Below are positions 1-9,542 of a stretch of DNA of 64,000 bases, in pieces; position 1 is the stretch's first letter, and each line of letters opens with the position of its first letter. Source of the DNA: Lysobacter sp. (GTDB taxonomy: Bacteria; Pseudomonadota; Gammaproteobacteria; Xanthomonadales; Xanthomonadaceae); NCBI GenBank assembly GCA_027306995.1, contig DAHUXS010000015.1, forward strand, positions 25,829 to 89,828, in the 5' to 3' direction. The notes under the pieces are model-generated. The model saw only the letters and a list, made by a program, of their open reading frames with translations. It was not told the origin of the DNA and ran no database searches. The translations under genes and the position numbers were made by a program.

Positions 1-245
1 ATATCCGCATATGTAAATCACACAGGTCAAAAAAACCGACTTCAACAAGCTCTGCTTGTGCATTCCCCATCCCCGATGGTCCCGTCCCGAGCTGGACTAT
101 CAGAGGAATTTGTGACCGCTGTCAATAGAACTGCCAGCTACATATCGGATCAACCTTGCTCGTTCATTTAGTGCTTTCTCTTCTGCATCTCGGCAGCTTC
201 CGCTGCCAATTCGGGCCTTGAACAGTCGTGTTCGCCGTTGTTGCA
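1..245. other. Upstream intergenic region without a supported gene
   Basis: I see no convincing gene in this stretch. A 68-codon minus-strand frame between 100 and 306 covers the Fur operator and the start of the receptor gene, and its product resembles nothing I know, so I do not call it. The left part is less GC-rich than the genes around it and presumably holds the promoter of the iron gene downstream. Confidence 0.5.
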
Positions 246-264
246 AATGATAATAATTATCATT
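246..264. promoter_or_regulatory. Fur box (iron-responsive operator)
   Basis: The sequence AATGATAATAATTATCATT is a perfect 9-1-9 palindrome and contains the classical Fur 7-1-7 core TGATAAT-A-ATTATCA. It lies 42 bp upstream of the ATG of a siderophore receptor gene, the usual place for Fur-Fe2+ to block transcription when iron is sufficient. The palindrome is read directly; Fur as the binder is established for this motif. Confidence 0.93.
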
Positions 265-305
265 TATGATTTCCGGACTGTCCCAGAGACCCCGGAATCG
301 CCGCA

Positions 306-2621
306 ATGGCCTACATCAAGTCGCGCAAGCACGCCTTGCCCGTCGCCGTCCTCACCACCGGCCTGACCCTCGCCCTGCCCGCTGCCGCAGGCACCGGCAA
401 TGACATCGCCACCACGTCCAGTGACGACTCCAGCCAGCTCGGCCGCGTTGAAGTCACGGGCCAACGTGGCATCAAGCGCGACCAGTTGCAGTCGACGAAA
501 TTCACCCAGCCGCTGCAGGACACCCCGCAAACCGTGCAGATCATCAGCAGCGACCTGTTCAACCAGCAGGGCGCGACCAACCTGACCGAAGCGCTGCGCA
601 ACAGTGCCGGCGTCGGCACGTTCTATGCTGGCGAAAACGGCAACACCAGCACCGGCGACACCATCAGCATGCGCGGTTTCGACACCTCGAACAGCATCTT
701 CGTCGATGGCGTGCGCGATCTCGGCAGTGTCTCGCGCGATGTCTTCAACATCGAACAGGTGGAAGTGATCAAGGGTCCGGCCGGCACCGATACCGGCCGC
801 GCCGCGCCGACCGGCTCGATCAACATGGTCAGCAAGCAGGCGCAGATGCAGGACGCGGTGTCCGGCAGCGTGACGGCGGGAAGCGACGGCCAGAAGCGCG
901 TCACCACCGACTGGAAGCAGAAGCTCGGTGCCGACAGCGCGCTGCGCCTCAACCTGATGTGGCAGGACAGCGACGTCCCCGGCCGCGATCACGTCAACAA
1001 CAGCCGTTGGGGCATCGCGCCGTCGCTGGGCTTCGGTTTGAAGGGCGATACCCGCGTCTGGATCAACCTGCTCTACGTGAAGCAGTACAACACTCCGGAC
1101 GGATTCGTGCCGACCATCGGCCTGCCGAGCTGGACGCCGCAAAACGGACTGGGACAGCTGGCAGGGCATCCGGTCGATCCGAAGAATTTCTACGGCACCC
1201 GCGCCGACCACGACGATTCGACCACGGCGATGGCGACGCTGCGCATCGAACACGATTTCTCCGACAAGGTGATGCTGACCAACACTGCGCGCTGGGGCCG
1301 CACCTCGCAGGACCTGCTGCTCACCTCGTTCATGGTCACCGGCGGCACCGCGGCCAACCCGATGGCCGGCAACGTGAAGTGGACCAATCCCGCGGATCTC
1401 TCCACCTACACGCTGGCGCGCAACACGCCGAACTTCAAGGACCAGGACAACCGCATCTTCACCGACCAGTTGAACCTGCGCGCCGATTTCGCCACCGGCC
1501 AGGTGAAGCACTACCTGACCGCCGGACTGGAATTCACCCGCGAAACGCAGGTCGCGCTCGGACAGGCGGCGACCAATGGCAGCACGTGGACGCCGGCGAA
1601 TCTCTACGATCCCGACTGGAACGCCACGGGCCTGACCTGGGCGCACAACGGCGCGGACGGCCGCGGCAAGATCACCACCACGTCGGCTTACCTGTTCGAC
1701 ACGTTGAAGTTCGGCGAACACTTCCTGCTCACCGGCGGCGTGCGCGCCGATCGCTACCGCACCCAATACACCGCATCCGCGGTGTGCTCGGCGACGCGCG
1801 CACCGTTCTGCGGAACCAATCCGGCCGGCACCGTGCTGCCGAGCGTCGATGCTTCATCGTCGGGCACGCTGCTCAACTGGAAACTCGGCGCCGTTTACAA
1901 GTTCAGCGAAACAATGAGCCTGTACGCCAATTCGGCGTTGTCGCAGCAACCGCCGGGCGGCACCAATTTCTCGTTGAGCGGCCTCAACACCAGCGCCGAC
2001 AATCCGGCGATGCGCCCGCAGAAGGCGCGCACGCAGGAGATCGGCGCCAAGTGGAGCCCCCTGCAGCAGCGCCTGTCGTTGAATGCCGCGCTGTTCCGCA
2101 CCACCGTCAGCAACGAGATCAACACGCAGCTGCTGGATGACGCCGGCACTCCGACCCAGACCGGCAAGAAGCGCATCGAAGGCATCGAACTGTCGGCGGT
2201 CGGCAACATCAACGAACACTGGCAGGTCTCTGCGGGCTATACCCGCCTGAAGACCCGCGTGGCGGAAGGCGCCAAGATCACGCAGGACGGCTCGCCCAAC
2301 CTCACCTACACCCCGGACAACGCCTTCACCGCGTGGACGACCTATCGCTTCGATTCCGGCCTGAGCATCGGCGGTGGCGCACGCCATTCCGGCGAATTGC
2401 ACCGCGGCACCGACGGCGCAGTCGGCACCCCGCTCTACACCCAGGCATGGACGGTCTACGACGCCGTGATCTCGCAGGTGATCAACCGCAACCTGACCCT
2501 GCGCCTCAACGGCTACAACCTCGGCAACAAGCACTACGTCGCGGCGATCAACAAGAGCGGTTACCGCTACATGCCGGGCGCGGCGCGGACCTTCCTGCTG
2601 AGCGCGGACTTCCGCTTCTGA
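306..2621 (+). CDS. fiu: TonB-dependent catecholate siderophore receptor (Fiu/PiuA type)
   Basis: Predicted outer-membrane, TonB-gated importer of ferric catecholate siderophores, 771 residues (E. coli Fiu is similar in length). A signal peptide covers about residues 1-28 and a possible TonB box (VEVTG) lies near residue 48. The plug (about 65-180) contains the motif [16 protein letters not shown], typical of the Fiu/PiuA group. The rest is beta-barrel and ends in the terminal Phe expected for BAM recognition (SADFRF). A perfect Fur box lies just upstream, so expression should rise under iron starvation. The neighbours are PiuC and PepSY proteins, as in the Pseudomonas piu locus. The exact ligand cannot be read from the sequence. 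Confidence 0.93.
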   Translation: MAYIKSRKHALPVAVLTTGLTLALPAAAGTGNDIATTSSDDSSQLGRVEVTGQRGIKRDQLQSTKFTQPLQDTPQTVQIISSDLFNQQGATNLTEALRNSAGVGTFYAGENGNTSTGDTISMRGFDTSNSIFVDGVRDLGSVSRDVFNIEQVEVIKGPAGTDTGRAAPTGSINMVSKQAQMQDAVSGSVTAGSDGQKRVTTDWKQKLGADSALRLNLMWQDSDVPGRDHVNNSRWGIAPSLGFGLKGDTRVWINLLYVKQYNTPDGFVPTIGLPSWTPQNGLGQLAGHPVDPKNFYGTRADHDDSTTAMATLRIEHDFSDKVMLTNTARWGRTSQDLLLTSFMVTGGTAANPMAGNVKWTNPADLSTYTLARNTPNFKDQDNRIFTDQLNLRADFATGQVKHYLTAGLEFTRETQVALGQAATNGSTWTPANLYDPDWNATGLTWAHNGADGRGKITTTSAYLFDTLKFGEHFLLTGGVRADRYRTQYTASAVCSATRAPFCGTNPAGTVLPSVDASSSGTLLNWKLGAVYKFSETMSLYANSALSQQPPGGTNFSLSGLNTSADNPAMRPQKARTQEIGAKWSPLQQRLSLNAALFRTTVSNEINTQLLDDAGTPTQTGKKRIEGIELSAVGNINEHWQVSAGYTRLKTRVAEGAKITQDGSPNLTYTPDNAFTAWTTYRFDSGLSIGGGARHSGELHRGTDGAVGTPLYTQAWTVYDAVISQVINRNLTLRLNGYNLGNKHYVAAINKSGYRYMPGAARTFLLSADFRF

Positions 2622-2646
2622 GCCGCGGCTGATACAACGTCACATC

Positions 2647-3321
2647 ATGTTGCTGCATCTTCCCGGCGTCCTGGCCCCTGACGAACTGGCGCACCTGCGT
2701 GGTGCGCTGGACGCGGCGGACTGGACCGATGGCCGCGAAACCGTCGGTCCCCAGGGCGCGCGCGCCAAGCGCAACGAGCAGCTGCCGGAAGCTTCGCCGC
2801 TGCGATCGCAGCTCGGACAGATGGTGCTGTCCGCACTCGCGCGCAACCCCGACTATTTCGGCGCGGCACTGCCGCTGAAGACGTTGCCGCCGCGCTTCAA
2901 CCGCTATACCGATGGCGGCGAGTACGGCTTCCATGTCGATGGCGCGATGATGCGATCGGGCGACGGTTATGTCCGTTCCGACCTCTCGTGCACGTTGTTC
3001 CTGTGCGATCCCGCGGAATACGACGGCGGCGAACTGGTGATCCACGACACCTATGGCGAGCACGAGGTCAAGCTGCCCGCGGGCGATCTCATCCTCTACC
3101 CGTCAAGCAGCCTGCATCGCGTCGCGCCGGTCACGCGTGGTGCGCGACTGGCATCGTTCTTCTGGATCCAGAGCATGGTGCGCGACGATGCCCAGCGACA
3201 GACCTTGTTCGATCTCGACCTTTCGATCCGGCAACTGGGTGGCGTCAGCGACGCCGCCGCCGCGACCCTGCGACTGACCGGCATCTACCACAACCTGCTG
3301 CGGCGCTGGGCCGACAGCTGA
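2647..3321 (+). CDS. piuC: PKHD-type Fe(II)/2-oxoglutarate hydroxylase (PiuC/YbiX family)
   Basis: A 224-residue non-heme iron dioxygenase. The metal-binding triad is visible as H96-x-D98 (FHVDG) and H157 (SSLHRV), with R167 as the likely 2-oxoglutarate ligand. The length matches the PiuC/YbiX family. It starts 26 bp after the receptor stop and is probably cotranscribed under the same Fur box. Family members sit next to Fiu/PiuA receptors and are thought to modify a siderophore or receptor-associated substrate, but the substrate is unknown. Confidence 0.93.
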   Translation: MLLHLPGVLAPDELAHLRGALDAADWTDGRETVGPQGARAKRNEQLPEASPLRSQLGQMVLSALARNPDYFGAALPLKTLPPRFNRYTDGGEYGFHVDGAMMRSGDGYVRSDLSCTLFLCDPAEYDGGELVIHDTYGEHEVKLPAGDLILYPSSSLHRVAPVTRGARLASFFWIQSMVRDDAQRQTLFDLDLSIRQLGGVSDAAAATLRLTGIYHNLLRRWADS

Positions 3322-3354
3322 CTTCCACGCCATCGACAACGGAATATTTGCCAC

Positions 3355-3981
3355 ATGGCCTTCAAGATTTTCAGTCACCACCGTACCTTCCGCTGGATGC
3401 GCCAGCTCCATCTGTGGATCGGCGCCTGGGGCGCGATCGCCGCGCTGCTGTTCGGCATCACCGGGCTGGTGCTCAACCACCGCATGGGCGACAACGCCTG
3501 GTCGCAGGGCAAGACCGAACCGGTGCGCAAGGAACAGATCGTCGCGCCTGCAGAAGTGCGCACGTCGCCGGAAGCGATGTCGACCTGGTTGCGACAGACG
3601 CGCGGCCTTGACGCCGACATGATCCGCAAGCCACGCCCCGGCGGCGGCGAAGGCGGCCGTCCCGATGGTCCGCAGAAGTGGAATTTCTCCGGCGGCAGCG
3701 CGCGCAACAGTTGGAGTGCGGAATACGTGGTCGGCGGCGAAAACGTCGACGTGAAGTGGACCACCAGCAGCCCGCTCGCGGTGTTCAACAAGCTGCACAA
3801 GGGCATCGGTGGCACCTGGTGGCGCGTGCTCAGCGACAGCTATGCGATCGCGATGATCCTGCTCGCGCTGACCGGCCTGTGGATGTGGGCACGCGGACGC
3901 GGCGCCAAGGAAATGGTGATGAGCGTGTTCGCGCTGGCGGCGCTGGCAACCGGCTCAGCCTTCGTGCTGGCGTTCCTGTAA
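3355..3981 (+). CDS. PepSY-associated transmembrane protein
   Basis: A 208-residue inner-membrane protein. A histidine-containing N-terminal helix (about 16-42, preceded by RQLHLWIG), a hydrophilic periplasmic part (about 45-155), a conserved FNKLHKGIGG stretch, and two C-terminal helices (about 161-178 and 188-207) fit the PepSY_TM family. In the Pseudomonas piu locus the PepSY protein PiuB also carries a flavin reductase part; here only the membrane part is present. It is third in the Fur-box operon, 33 bp after piuC. A role in reducing siderophore iron is inferred. Its last 27 bp overlap the convergent hutD-like gene. Confidence 0.8.
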   Translation: MAFKIFSHHRTFRWMRQLHLWIGAWGAIAALLFGITGLVLNHRMGDNAWSQGKTEPVRKEQIVAPAEVRTSPEAMSTWLRQTRGLDADMIRKPRPGGGEGGRPDGPQKWNFSGGSARNSWSAEYVVGGENVDVKWTTSSPLAVFNKLHKGIGGTWWRVLSDSYAIAMILLALTGLWMWARGRGAKEMVMSVFALAALATGSAFVLAFL

Positions 3982-4554
3982 ACGCACCAGCAAGGCCGTG
4001 CCTGCGCCGTCGAGGCGCAGGTGCCGCGCGCTGCCGTCGTCACGACTGACGAGGGTATCGCCGGCGTCGAGATGCAAACCATCTTCGCCATCGACATGGC
4101 CAGCGGCGACATGCAGCGCCCAGGTTTCGCCGGGTGACGCGAACAACTGGATCGATCCCACCATCGGACGGACCCACAGCTCGGCGTCGAAACTGTCGCG
4201 CCGCCACATCAGGTTGAAGTCGGTGGTGGGACCGTCGATCGGACCACCGGACAATTCCGCCTCGCCGGGGAAGCGTGCCATCGCGAACGGAGACTCCAGG
4301 CGTTCCTCGCGGCTGCGTTCCCCATCGACAGCGGCAAAACGCAGTACCAGGCCATCACCACTCAGCAACACGAGGATGCGGTCGACGCCGGGGAAGCTCG
4401 AGAAGGGCGCATCGCGATCGACGTCGGCGATCGACAGCCGCCAGTGCCAAGGTTGGCCGTCGCCCGGCCACTGCATCAATTCGCGGGTACTGCCAGCGCC
4501 ATTGGCCCAGGGCTGGCGTTGGCTGTCATCGAACCTGAGGATGCGGATACTCAT
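3955..4554 (-). CDS. HutD/Ves family protein
   Basis: A 199-residue protein of the HutD_Ves family (cupin-like fold). Typical features are the N-terminal PWANGAGSTRE motif, WRLSIADVDRDAPFSSFPG, and DFNLMWRR in the middle. Family members are linked to histidine utilisation or are cold-induced (Ves), and their biochemical role is poorly defined. No hut genes are nearby. The ATG at 4554 is chosen because homologous sequence begins there; the open frame runs further upstream but looks non-coding. It converges on the PepSY gene with a 27-bp overlap. Confidence 0.87.
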   Translation of the reverse strand: MSIRILRFDDSQRQPWANGAGSTRELMQWPGDGQPWHWRLSIADVDRDAPFSSFPGVDRILVLLSGDGLVLRFAAVDGERSREERLESPFAMARFPGEAELSGGPIDGPTTDFNLMWRRDSFDAELWVRPMVGSIQLFASPGETWALHVAAGHVDGEDGLHLDAGDTLVSRDDGSARHLRLDGAGTALLVRLQERQHEG

Positions 4555-4841
4555 CGCACCAGTGTAGTGCGCCACGAAAACTGGCCGTCCGGCCGCACCT
4601 CCCAATGCGACCGGACGACCGACTTCCTTGTCACTCCCCCCATTACGATCAACTTGGGCATCCATGCCCATCGCAGCGCGCCTTGCCCACTCCCGGCATT
4701 CGACGCGTTGCTGCTCCCCCATGGCTGCAAGTCTCCGCCGCCCTGCCGCAGCCGTCTGTCGGTGCGAGGCGCATCGTGGGGTCAGGGAAATCCGACACGC
4801 GCCGTCGGCGCTAAAATGGCGTTTTCGCACCGGAGTCGCGC

Positions 4842-6335
4842 GTGGACATCGCCAAACTGAAGGCCTTCGTCGGCAACAAATGGGACGCGGACATCGTCCC
4901 GCAGCTGGTGCGCTACATCGCCATCCCCAACAAGTCGCCGATGTTCGACGCCGACTGGCAGGCGCATGGCTACATGGACCAGGCGGTTTCGCTGATGGAT
5001 ACTTGGGCCAAGGCGCAGGACCTGCCGGGTATGCAGGTCGAGGTGGTGCGACTGGAAGGCCGCACGCCGCTGATCTTCCTCGACATCCCGGCGAGTGGCG
5101 AAGGCAGCGGCGACGATTGCGTGCTGCTCTACGGCCATCTCGACAAGCAACCGGAAATGACCGGCTGGGACGACGACCTCGGCCCGTGGAAGCCGGTGCT
5201 GAAGGGCGATCGCCTCTATGGCCGCGGCGGCGCCGACGACGGCTACGCGATCTTCGGTTCGCTCACCGCCATCCTCGCGCTGCGCGACCAGAACCTGCCG
5301 CATGCCCGCTGCGTGGTGATGATCGAAGCCTGCGAGGAATCCGGCAGCTACGACCTGCCCGCCTATGTCGATCACCTCGCCCCGCGTATCGGCAAGCCGT
5401 CGCTGGTGGTCTGCCTCGATTCCGGCTGCGGCAATTACGAACAACTGTGGTGCACGACCTCGCTGCGCGGCCTCGCCGGCGGCAACCTGCGCGTCGACGT
5501 GCTGCACGAAGGCGTGCATTCCGGCGATGCGTCGGGCATCGTGCCGTCGAGCTTCCGCATCCTGCGCGAACTGCTCGATCGCGTGGATGACGAGAAGACC
5601 GGCAAGATCCGACTCGACGGCCTGTTCGTCGACATTCCCGTCGAGCGCAAGGCACAGGCGGCGAAGGTCGCCGACGTCCTCGGCGACGAGGTGTGGAACA
5701 AGTTCCCCTTCATGGAAGGGATGGCGCCGATGGCGGACAACAACACCGAGCGCGTGCTCAACCGCACCTGGCGTCCGGCGTTGTCGATCACCGGCGTCGA
5801 TGGCATGCCGCCGTTGTCGTCGGCCGGCAACGTCCTGCGTCCGTTCACCGCGGTGAAGCTGTCGCTGCGCCTGCCGCCGACGCTGGACGGCACGGTCGCC
5901 GGCAATCTGCTGCGCGATACCTTGCTGAAGGATCCGCCGAACGGAGCGAAGGTGAGCTTCGACCTGGAAAAATCATCGGCGGGCTGGAACGCACCGGCGC
6001 TGGCGTCATGGCTGGAACAGGCGATCGACGCCGCCAGCGAGGCCAGTTTCGGCAAGCCGGCGATGTACATGGGTGAAGGCGGCTCGATTCCGTTCATGGG
6101 CATGCTCGGCGAGAAATTCCCGGGCGCGCAGTTCATGATCACCGGCGTACTCGGCCCCCATTCGAACGCGCACGGCCCGAACGAGTTCCTGCACATTCCC
6201 ATGGGCAAGGGCGTCACCGCCTGCGTGGCGCAGGTGGTCGCGGCGCACCATGCTGCGAGCTTGCGTGGCGAGACGACTGGCAGTGCGGTTGCGCCGGACA
6301 GCGGGCAACGCCACGGAGACCACGGCTGTTGCTAA
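4842..6335 (+). CDS. M20 family metallo-dipeptidase/peptidase
   Basis: A 497-residue cytoplasmic zinc peptidase of the M20 (carboxypeptidase/dipeptidase) family. Metal and catalytic motifs are visible: H99 and D101 in YGHLDKQPE, D132 in GRGGADDGY, the glutamate pair E165-E166 in EACEESGS, D193 in CLDSGC, and a late His in GPHSNAHGPNE. The start is GTG with GGAG about 9 bp upstream, and a possible -10 box TAAAAT lies at 4812-4817. It stands alone between hutD and a repeat region. It probably cleaves small peptides; the substrate is unknown. The C-terminus ends in an unusual His/Cys tail (HGDHGCC). Confidence 0.92.
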   Translation: MDIAKLKAFVGNKWDADIVPQLVRYIAIPNKSPMFDADWQAHGYMDQAVSLMDTWAKAQDLPGMQVEVVRLEGRTPLIFLDIPASGEGSGDDCVLLYGHLDKQPEMTGWDDDLGPWKPVLKGDRLYGRGGADDGYAIFGSLTAILALRDQNLPHARCVVMIEACEESGSYDLPAYVDHLAPRIGKPSLVVCLDSGCGNYEQLWCTTSLRGLAGGNLRVDVLHEGVHSGDASGIVPSSFRILRELLDRVDDEKTGKIRLDGLFVDIPVERKAQAAKVADVLGDEVWNKFPFMEGMAPMADNNTERVLNRTWRPALSITGVDGMPPLSSAGNVLRPFTAVKLSLRLPPTLDGTVAGNLLRDTLLKDPPNGAKVSFDLEKSSAGWNAPALASWLEQAIDAASEASFGKPAMYMGEGGSIPFMGMLGEKFPGAQFMITGVLGPHSNAHGPNEFLHIPMGKGVTACVAQVVAAHHAASLRGETTGSAVAPDSGQRHGDHGCC

Positions 6336-6349
6336 GCACGCGCTGCCCT

Positions 6350-6500
6350 GAAAAAGCTCGCCCGGCTTTGCGCCTATCGCGGTTGTCTGCAGCCGCCGAC
6401 ACGCCGTGAATACATCCATGTAGGCTCATACGCAGCATCCATGCTGCGTATGGTCGGCGCTACAGACAACCGCATAGGCGCCGCCGGTGGCGAGATTTTC
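6350..6500. repeat. Large imperfect inverted repeat (about 150-bp hairpin)
   Basis: The left arm (about 6350-6400) and right arm (about 6453-6500) are reverse complements with a few mismatches; both carry CGGTTGTCTG when read inward. The centre is a perfect 12-bp hairpin, CATACGCAGCAT at 6427-6438 and ATGCTGCGTATG at 6441-6452, with a 2-nt loop. It starts 14 bp after the M20 gene stop. The layout suggests two inverted copies of an intergenic repeat or a small non-autonomous element. It could end transcription from the left. Confidence 0.8.
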
Positions 6501-6564
6501 GCTCTTTCTCAGAAAGCAACAACACGCGCGCGGCCGCGGGTGCGCCAGTCCGGGGCGTGGGCGT

Positions 6565-6620
6565 TGCGCCGCATGGATGCGGCGCACGAGCCTACATGGA
6601 CGTACTTGCGGCGTCCCACG
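6565..6620. repeat. Second copy of the intergenic hairpin repeat
   Basis: A perfect 10-bp hairpin (TGCGCCGCAT, loop GG, ATGCGGCGCA; 6565-6586) is followed by GAGCCTACATGGACGTA and CGGCGT. The same order (hairpin, GAGCCTACATGGATGTA, CGGCGT) is found on the opposite strand inside the larger inverted repeat to the left. This marks it as a member of a dispersed intergenic family. The remaining DNA up to the cysA stop shows nothing else. Confidence 0.7.
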
Positions 6621-6662
6621 TACCGGAGCTGGTCACCCGCGAAGCCAGCGCGTGCGGAGTTG

Positions 6663-7712
6663 TCAGCCGCGCTCCGACGGATAAATCCGCCAGGCGCGCG
6701 GCAGCACGTTGATCGTCGCGCCGACTGCCGGAACATCGGTATCCGATCCGACGGCGAGATCTAGCTCCAGCAATCGCGACTGCGCATCCACCTGCGCTTC
6801 GACCGTGATGCGACCGGAACGCAGGTGCGTCGCCAGCACTGTCGCCGGGATCCCGGATGCGGCATCGACGATCTCGAGATCGTGCGGACGCACGTACAGG
6901 CGCGCGTGCCCCGCGACGACATCGCTGGGCACCGTGAAGCCGTGGCCATCGATGCCGAAACGGCCGTCGATCACCCGACCATCCAGCGCGTTGGCGCGCC
7001 CGATGAAGTCGAAGACATATTCCGACGCCGGCGCCTCGTAGATTTCGCGCGGCGTGCCGACCTGCTCGATCCGGCCTTCGCGCAACACCACCACGCGATC
7101 GGCGAGCTCCAGTGCTTCTTCCTGGTCATGCGTGACGAACAGCGTGGTCTGCCCGGTCTGTTCGTGCAGCGTGCGCAGCCAACGCCGCAGGTCGACGCGC
7201 ACCTTGGCATCGAGCGCACCGAACGGTTCGTCGAGCAGCAGCAGGCTGGGATCGATCGCCAATGCACGCGCCAGGGCCACGCGCTGGCGCTGGCCACCCG
7301 ACAATTGTTCGGGATAGCGGCCGCCGAACTCGTCGAGCTGGATCAGCCGCAGCAGCTCCTGCACGCGCTGGCGGATCGTCGCCTTGTCCGGTTGCCGCGA
7401 ACGCGGGCGACTGCGCAGACCGAAGGCGATGTTCTCCGCGACCGTCATGTGGCGGAACAGTGCGTAATGCTGGAACACGAAGCCGACATTGCGCTGGCGC
7501 AGGCTGAGGCGCGTGGCATCGACATCGCCGAACAGCACCTGGCCGGAATCGGCATCGAGCAGGCCGGCGATCACGCGCAGCAGCGTGGTCTTGCCCGAAC
7601 CCGACGGCCCCAGCAGCGCGACCAGTTCGCCCGACGCGATATCGAGGTCGACCGCATCGAGCGCGGCGGTCTTACCGTAACGCTTGCCGAGTTGGCGGAT
7701 GTGGAGATCCAT
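6663..7712 (-). CDS. cysA: Sulfate/thiosulfate ABC transporter ATPase CysA
   Basis: Cytoplasmic ATPase of the sulfate importer, working with CysT, CysW and the periplasmic binding protein. Walker A (GPSGSGKTT), Q-loop, signature LSGGQRQR, Walker [12 protein letters not shown] and the switch His (VTHDQEEA) are all present, followed by a C-terminal TOBE-like regulatory domain. The ATG at 7712 (MDLHIRQL) has GAGG 6 bp upstream and gives 349 residues, the usual size. An in-frame ATG at 7820 overlaps the cysW stop (ATGA) and would add 36 unusual residues, so the start is not certain. Last gene of the cysD-to-cysA run. Confidence 0.95.
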   Translation of the reverse strand: MDLHIRQLGKRYGKTAALDAVDLDIASGELVALLGPSGSGKTTLLRVIAGLLDADSGQVLFGDVDATRLSLRQRNVGFVFQHYALFRHMTVAENIAFGLRSRPRSRQPDKATIRQRVQELLRLIQLDEFGGRYPEQLSGGQRQRVALARALAIDPSLLLLDEPFGALDAKVRVDLRRWLRTLHEQTGQTTLFVTHDQEEALELADRVVVLREGRIEQVGTPREIYEAPASEYVFDFIGRANALDGRVIDGRFGIDGHGFTVPSDVVAGHARLYVRPHDLEIVDAASGIPATVLATHLRSGRITVEAQVDAQSRLLELDLAVGSDTDVPAVGATINVLPRAWRIYPSERG

Positions 7713-7816
7713 GCCCTGCCTCGCAGCGAGCGCCCCGGAATGGACGACCGTCGGCGGATGATGCCATTCGGGCGTGACATCGCGTGTCACGGCCGGGGCG
7801 CGGTGGATGGCGGCGT

Positions 7817-8668
7817 TCATGCGTGATGCTTCCGATGCGTTTGGGCGAGTGAATCGCCGTGACTCGATTCCAGCCAGAACTTCGCCAGCAGCGTGACCAG
7901 CGCGAGCCCGCTGAGCAGCGATGCCGCGGCGAAGGCCGCGGTGGCGTTGAATTCGTTGTAGAGGATTTCAATGTGCAGCGGCAGCGTATTGGTGAGCCCG
8001 CGAATGTGGCCGGAGACCACCGACACAGCGCCGAATTCACCCATCGCGCGCGCACTGCACAGCAGCACGCCGTAGAGCAGCCCCCACTTGATGTTGGGCA
8101 GGGTCACGCGCCGGAACATCGTCCATGCGCCTGCACCGAGGGAACGCGCGGCGAGTTCCTCGTCGCTGCCCTGCTGCTGCATCAGCGGGATGAGTTCGCG
8201 CACCACGAATGGGAAAGTGATGAACAAGGTCGCCAGCACGATGCCGGGACGCGCGAACAGGATCTTGATGTCGAAGCGTTCGAGCAATGGCGCGAACCAG
8301 CCGTGGGTGGTGCTGAACAACAGGACGAGGCACAGCCCTGCCACCACCGGCGATACCGCGAACGGCAGATCGACCAGCGTCAGCAAGACGCGCTTGCCGG
8401 TGAATTCGAAGCGCACCACCGCCCAGGCCATCAAGGTGCCGAACACGGCATTGACCGGGATCACCACCGCTGCGGTGAACAACGTCAGCTTGAGTGCAGC
8501 GACGGCGTCGGGATCGCTGAGCGCCGACCACCAGGCATGGAAGCCGTCGCCGAAGGCGGCAGCAAGCACCATCAGCAGCGGCAGCACCACCAGCCCGAGC
8601 AGGATCAAGACCGCCAGCGCGATCAGGACGACGCGCAACCACCATGGTTCGCGCAGCGCGTTATCCAT
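7817..8668 (-). CDS. cysW: Sulfate ABC transporter permease CysW
   Basis: Inner-membrane permease of the sulfate/thiosulfate importer, 283 residues with about six transmembrane segments. The EAA-type cytoplasmic loop that contacts CysA is visible ([20 protein letters not shown]). The start ATG at 8668 overlaps the end of cysT by 8 bp (ATGGATAA), which suggests translational coupling; an upstream in-frame ATG at 8734 would give an unrelated arginine-rich extension. It forms a heterodimer with CysT. Confidence 0.95.
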   Translation of the reverse strand: MDNALREPWWLRVVLIALAVLILLGLVVLPLLMVLAAAFGDGFHAWWSALSDPDAVAALKLTLFTAAVVIPVNAVFGTLMAWAVVRFEFTGKRVLLTLVDLPFAVSPVVAGLCLVLLFSTTHGWFAPLLERFDIKILFARPGIVLATLFITFPFVVRELIPLMQQQGSDEELAARSLGAGAWTMFRRVTLPNIKWGLLYGVLLCSARAMGEFGAVSVVSGHIRGLTNTLPLHIEILYNEFNATAAFAAASLLSGLALVTLLAKFWLESSHGDSLAQTHRKHHA

Positions 8669-9530
8669 GGCCGCGCCTCGTGCGTGCGTAGGCGGACAGC
8701 GACGGCAACGCATTGATCGCCAGCAGGCAGGCAAACGATGCCGCGAGCAACAGGGCCGCGATCGCGATCGCGCCGTCGTAGTCGTATTCCTCGAGGCGGA
8801 TGGTGATCAGCAACGGGGCGATTTCGGTCGAATACGGCTTGTTGCCCGCAATGAAGATTACCGAACCGTACTCGCCCAACGCGCGGGCGAACGCCAGCGA
8901 GAATCCGGTGAGCAGCGCCGGCAGCAGTTCCGGCAGGATCACCCGTCGCAGCGTGGTGAAGCGCGATGCGCCCAGCGATACCGCGGCCTCTTCCTGTTCG
9001 CGGCCAAGGGTTTCCAGCACCGGCTGCACGGTGCGCACCGCGAATGGCAGGCCGATGAAGACCAGGGCGATGACGATGCCGACCCAGGTATAGGCGACCT
9101 TCAAGCCCATCGGCTCGACGAAACGACCGATCCAGCCGTGGCTGGAATAGATCGCGGTCAGCGCGATGCCGGCCACCGCCGTCGGCAACGCGAAAGGCAG
9201 ATCGACCAAGGCATCAAGCAGGCGCCGACCGGGAAAGCGATAACGCACCAGCACCCACGCCACCAATGCACCGACGACCAGTGCCAGCAACGATGCCGCC
9301 AGCGACGCACCGAAACTCAGCTTCAGCGCCGCCTGCACGCGCGGATCGTGGATCGCGCGCGACCAGCCTGCCGTCCCCAGCCCCAGCGCATGCCAGGTCA
9401 AAGCCAGCAACGGCAACAGCACCACGATGCCGAGCCATGCCATGCCGAGGCCGAGGCTCAATCCGAACCCCGGCAGCGGGCGCCGCCGACGCGGCGCGAT
9501 CAATGGAATGGACAGGGCCGGCGCGTTCAC
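8661..9530 (-). CDS. cysT: Sulfate ABC transporter permease CysT (CysU)
   Basis: Inner-membrane permease of the sulfate importer, 289 residues with about six membrane helices. It carries the EAA loop (QEEAAVSLGASRFTTLRRV) and the conserved FARALGEYGSVIFIAGN stretch shared by CysT and CysW. It follows the sulfate-binding protein gene by 12 bp and overlaps cysW by 8 bp, so the transporter parts are made from one message. Confidence 0.96.
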   Translation of the reverse strand: MNAPALSIPLIAPRRRRPLPGFGLSLGLGMAWLGIVVLLPLLALTWHALGLGTAGWSRAIHDPRVQAALKLSFGASLAASLLALVVGALVAWVLVRYRFPGRRLLDALVDLPFALPTAVAGIALTAIYSSHGWIGRFVEPMGLKVAYTWVGIVIALVFIGLPFAVRTVQPVLETLGREQEEAAVSLGASRFTTLRRVILPELLPALLTGFSLAFARALGEYGSVIFIAGNKPYSTEIAPLLITIRLEEYDYDGAIAIAALLLAASFACLLAINALPSLSAYARTRRGHG

Positions 9531-9542
9531 TCGATCAAGCCG

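Noticed and set aside
264..1766. 500-codon minus-strand frame opposite the siderophore receptor
   Set aside because: Antisense to a clear TonB receptor; the translation is rich in Gly, Ala, Arg and Val without domain features.
7713..7820. 36-residue N-terminal extension of CysA
   Set aside because: The ATGA overlap with cysW makes it possible, but family members start near MDLHIRQL and that ATG has its own Shine-Dalgarno; kept only as an alternative.
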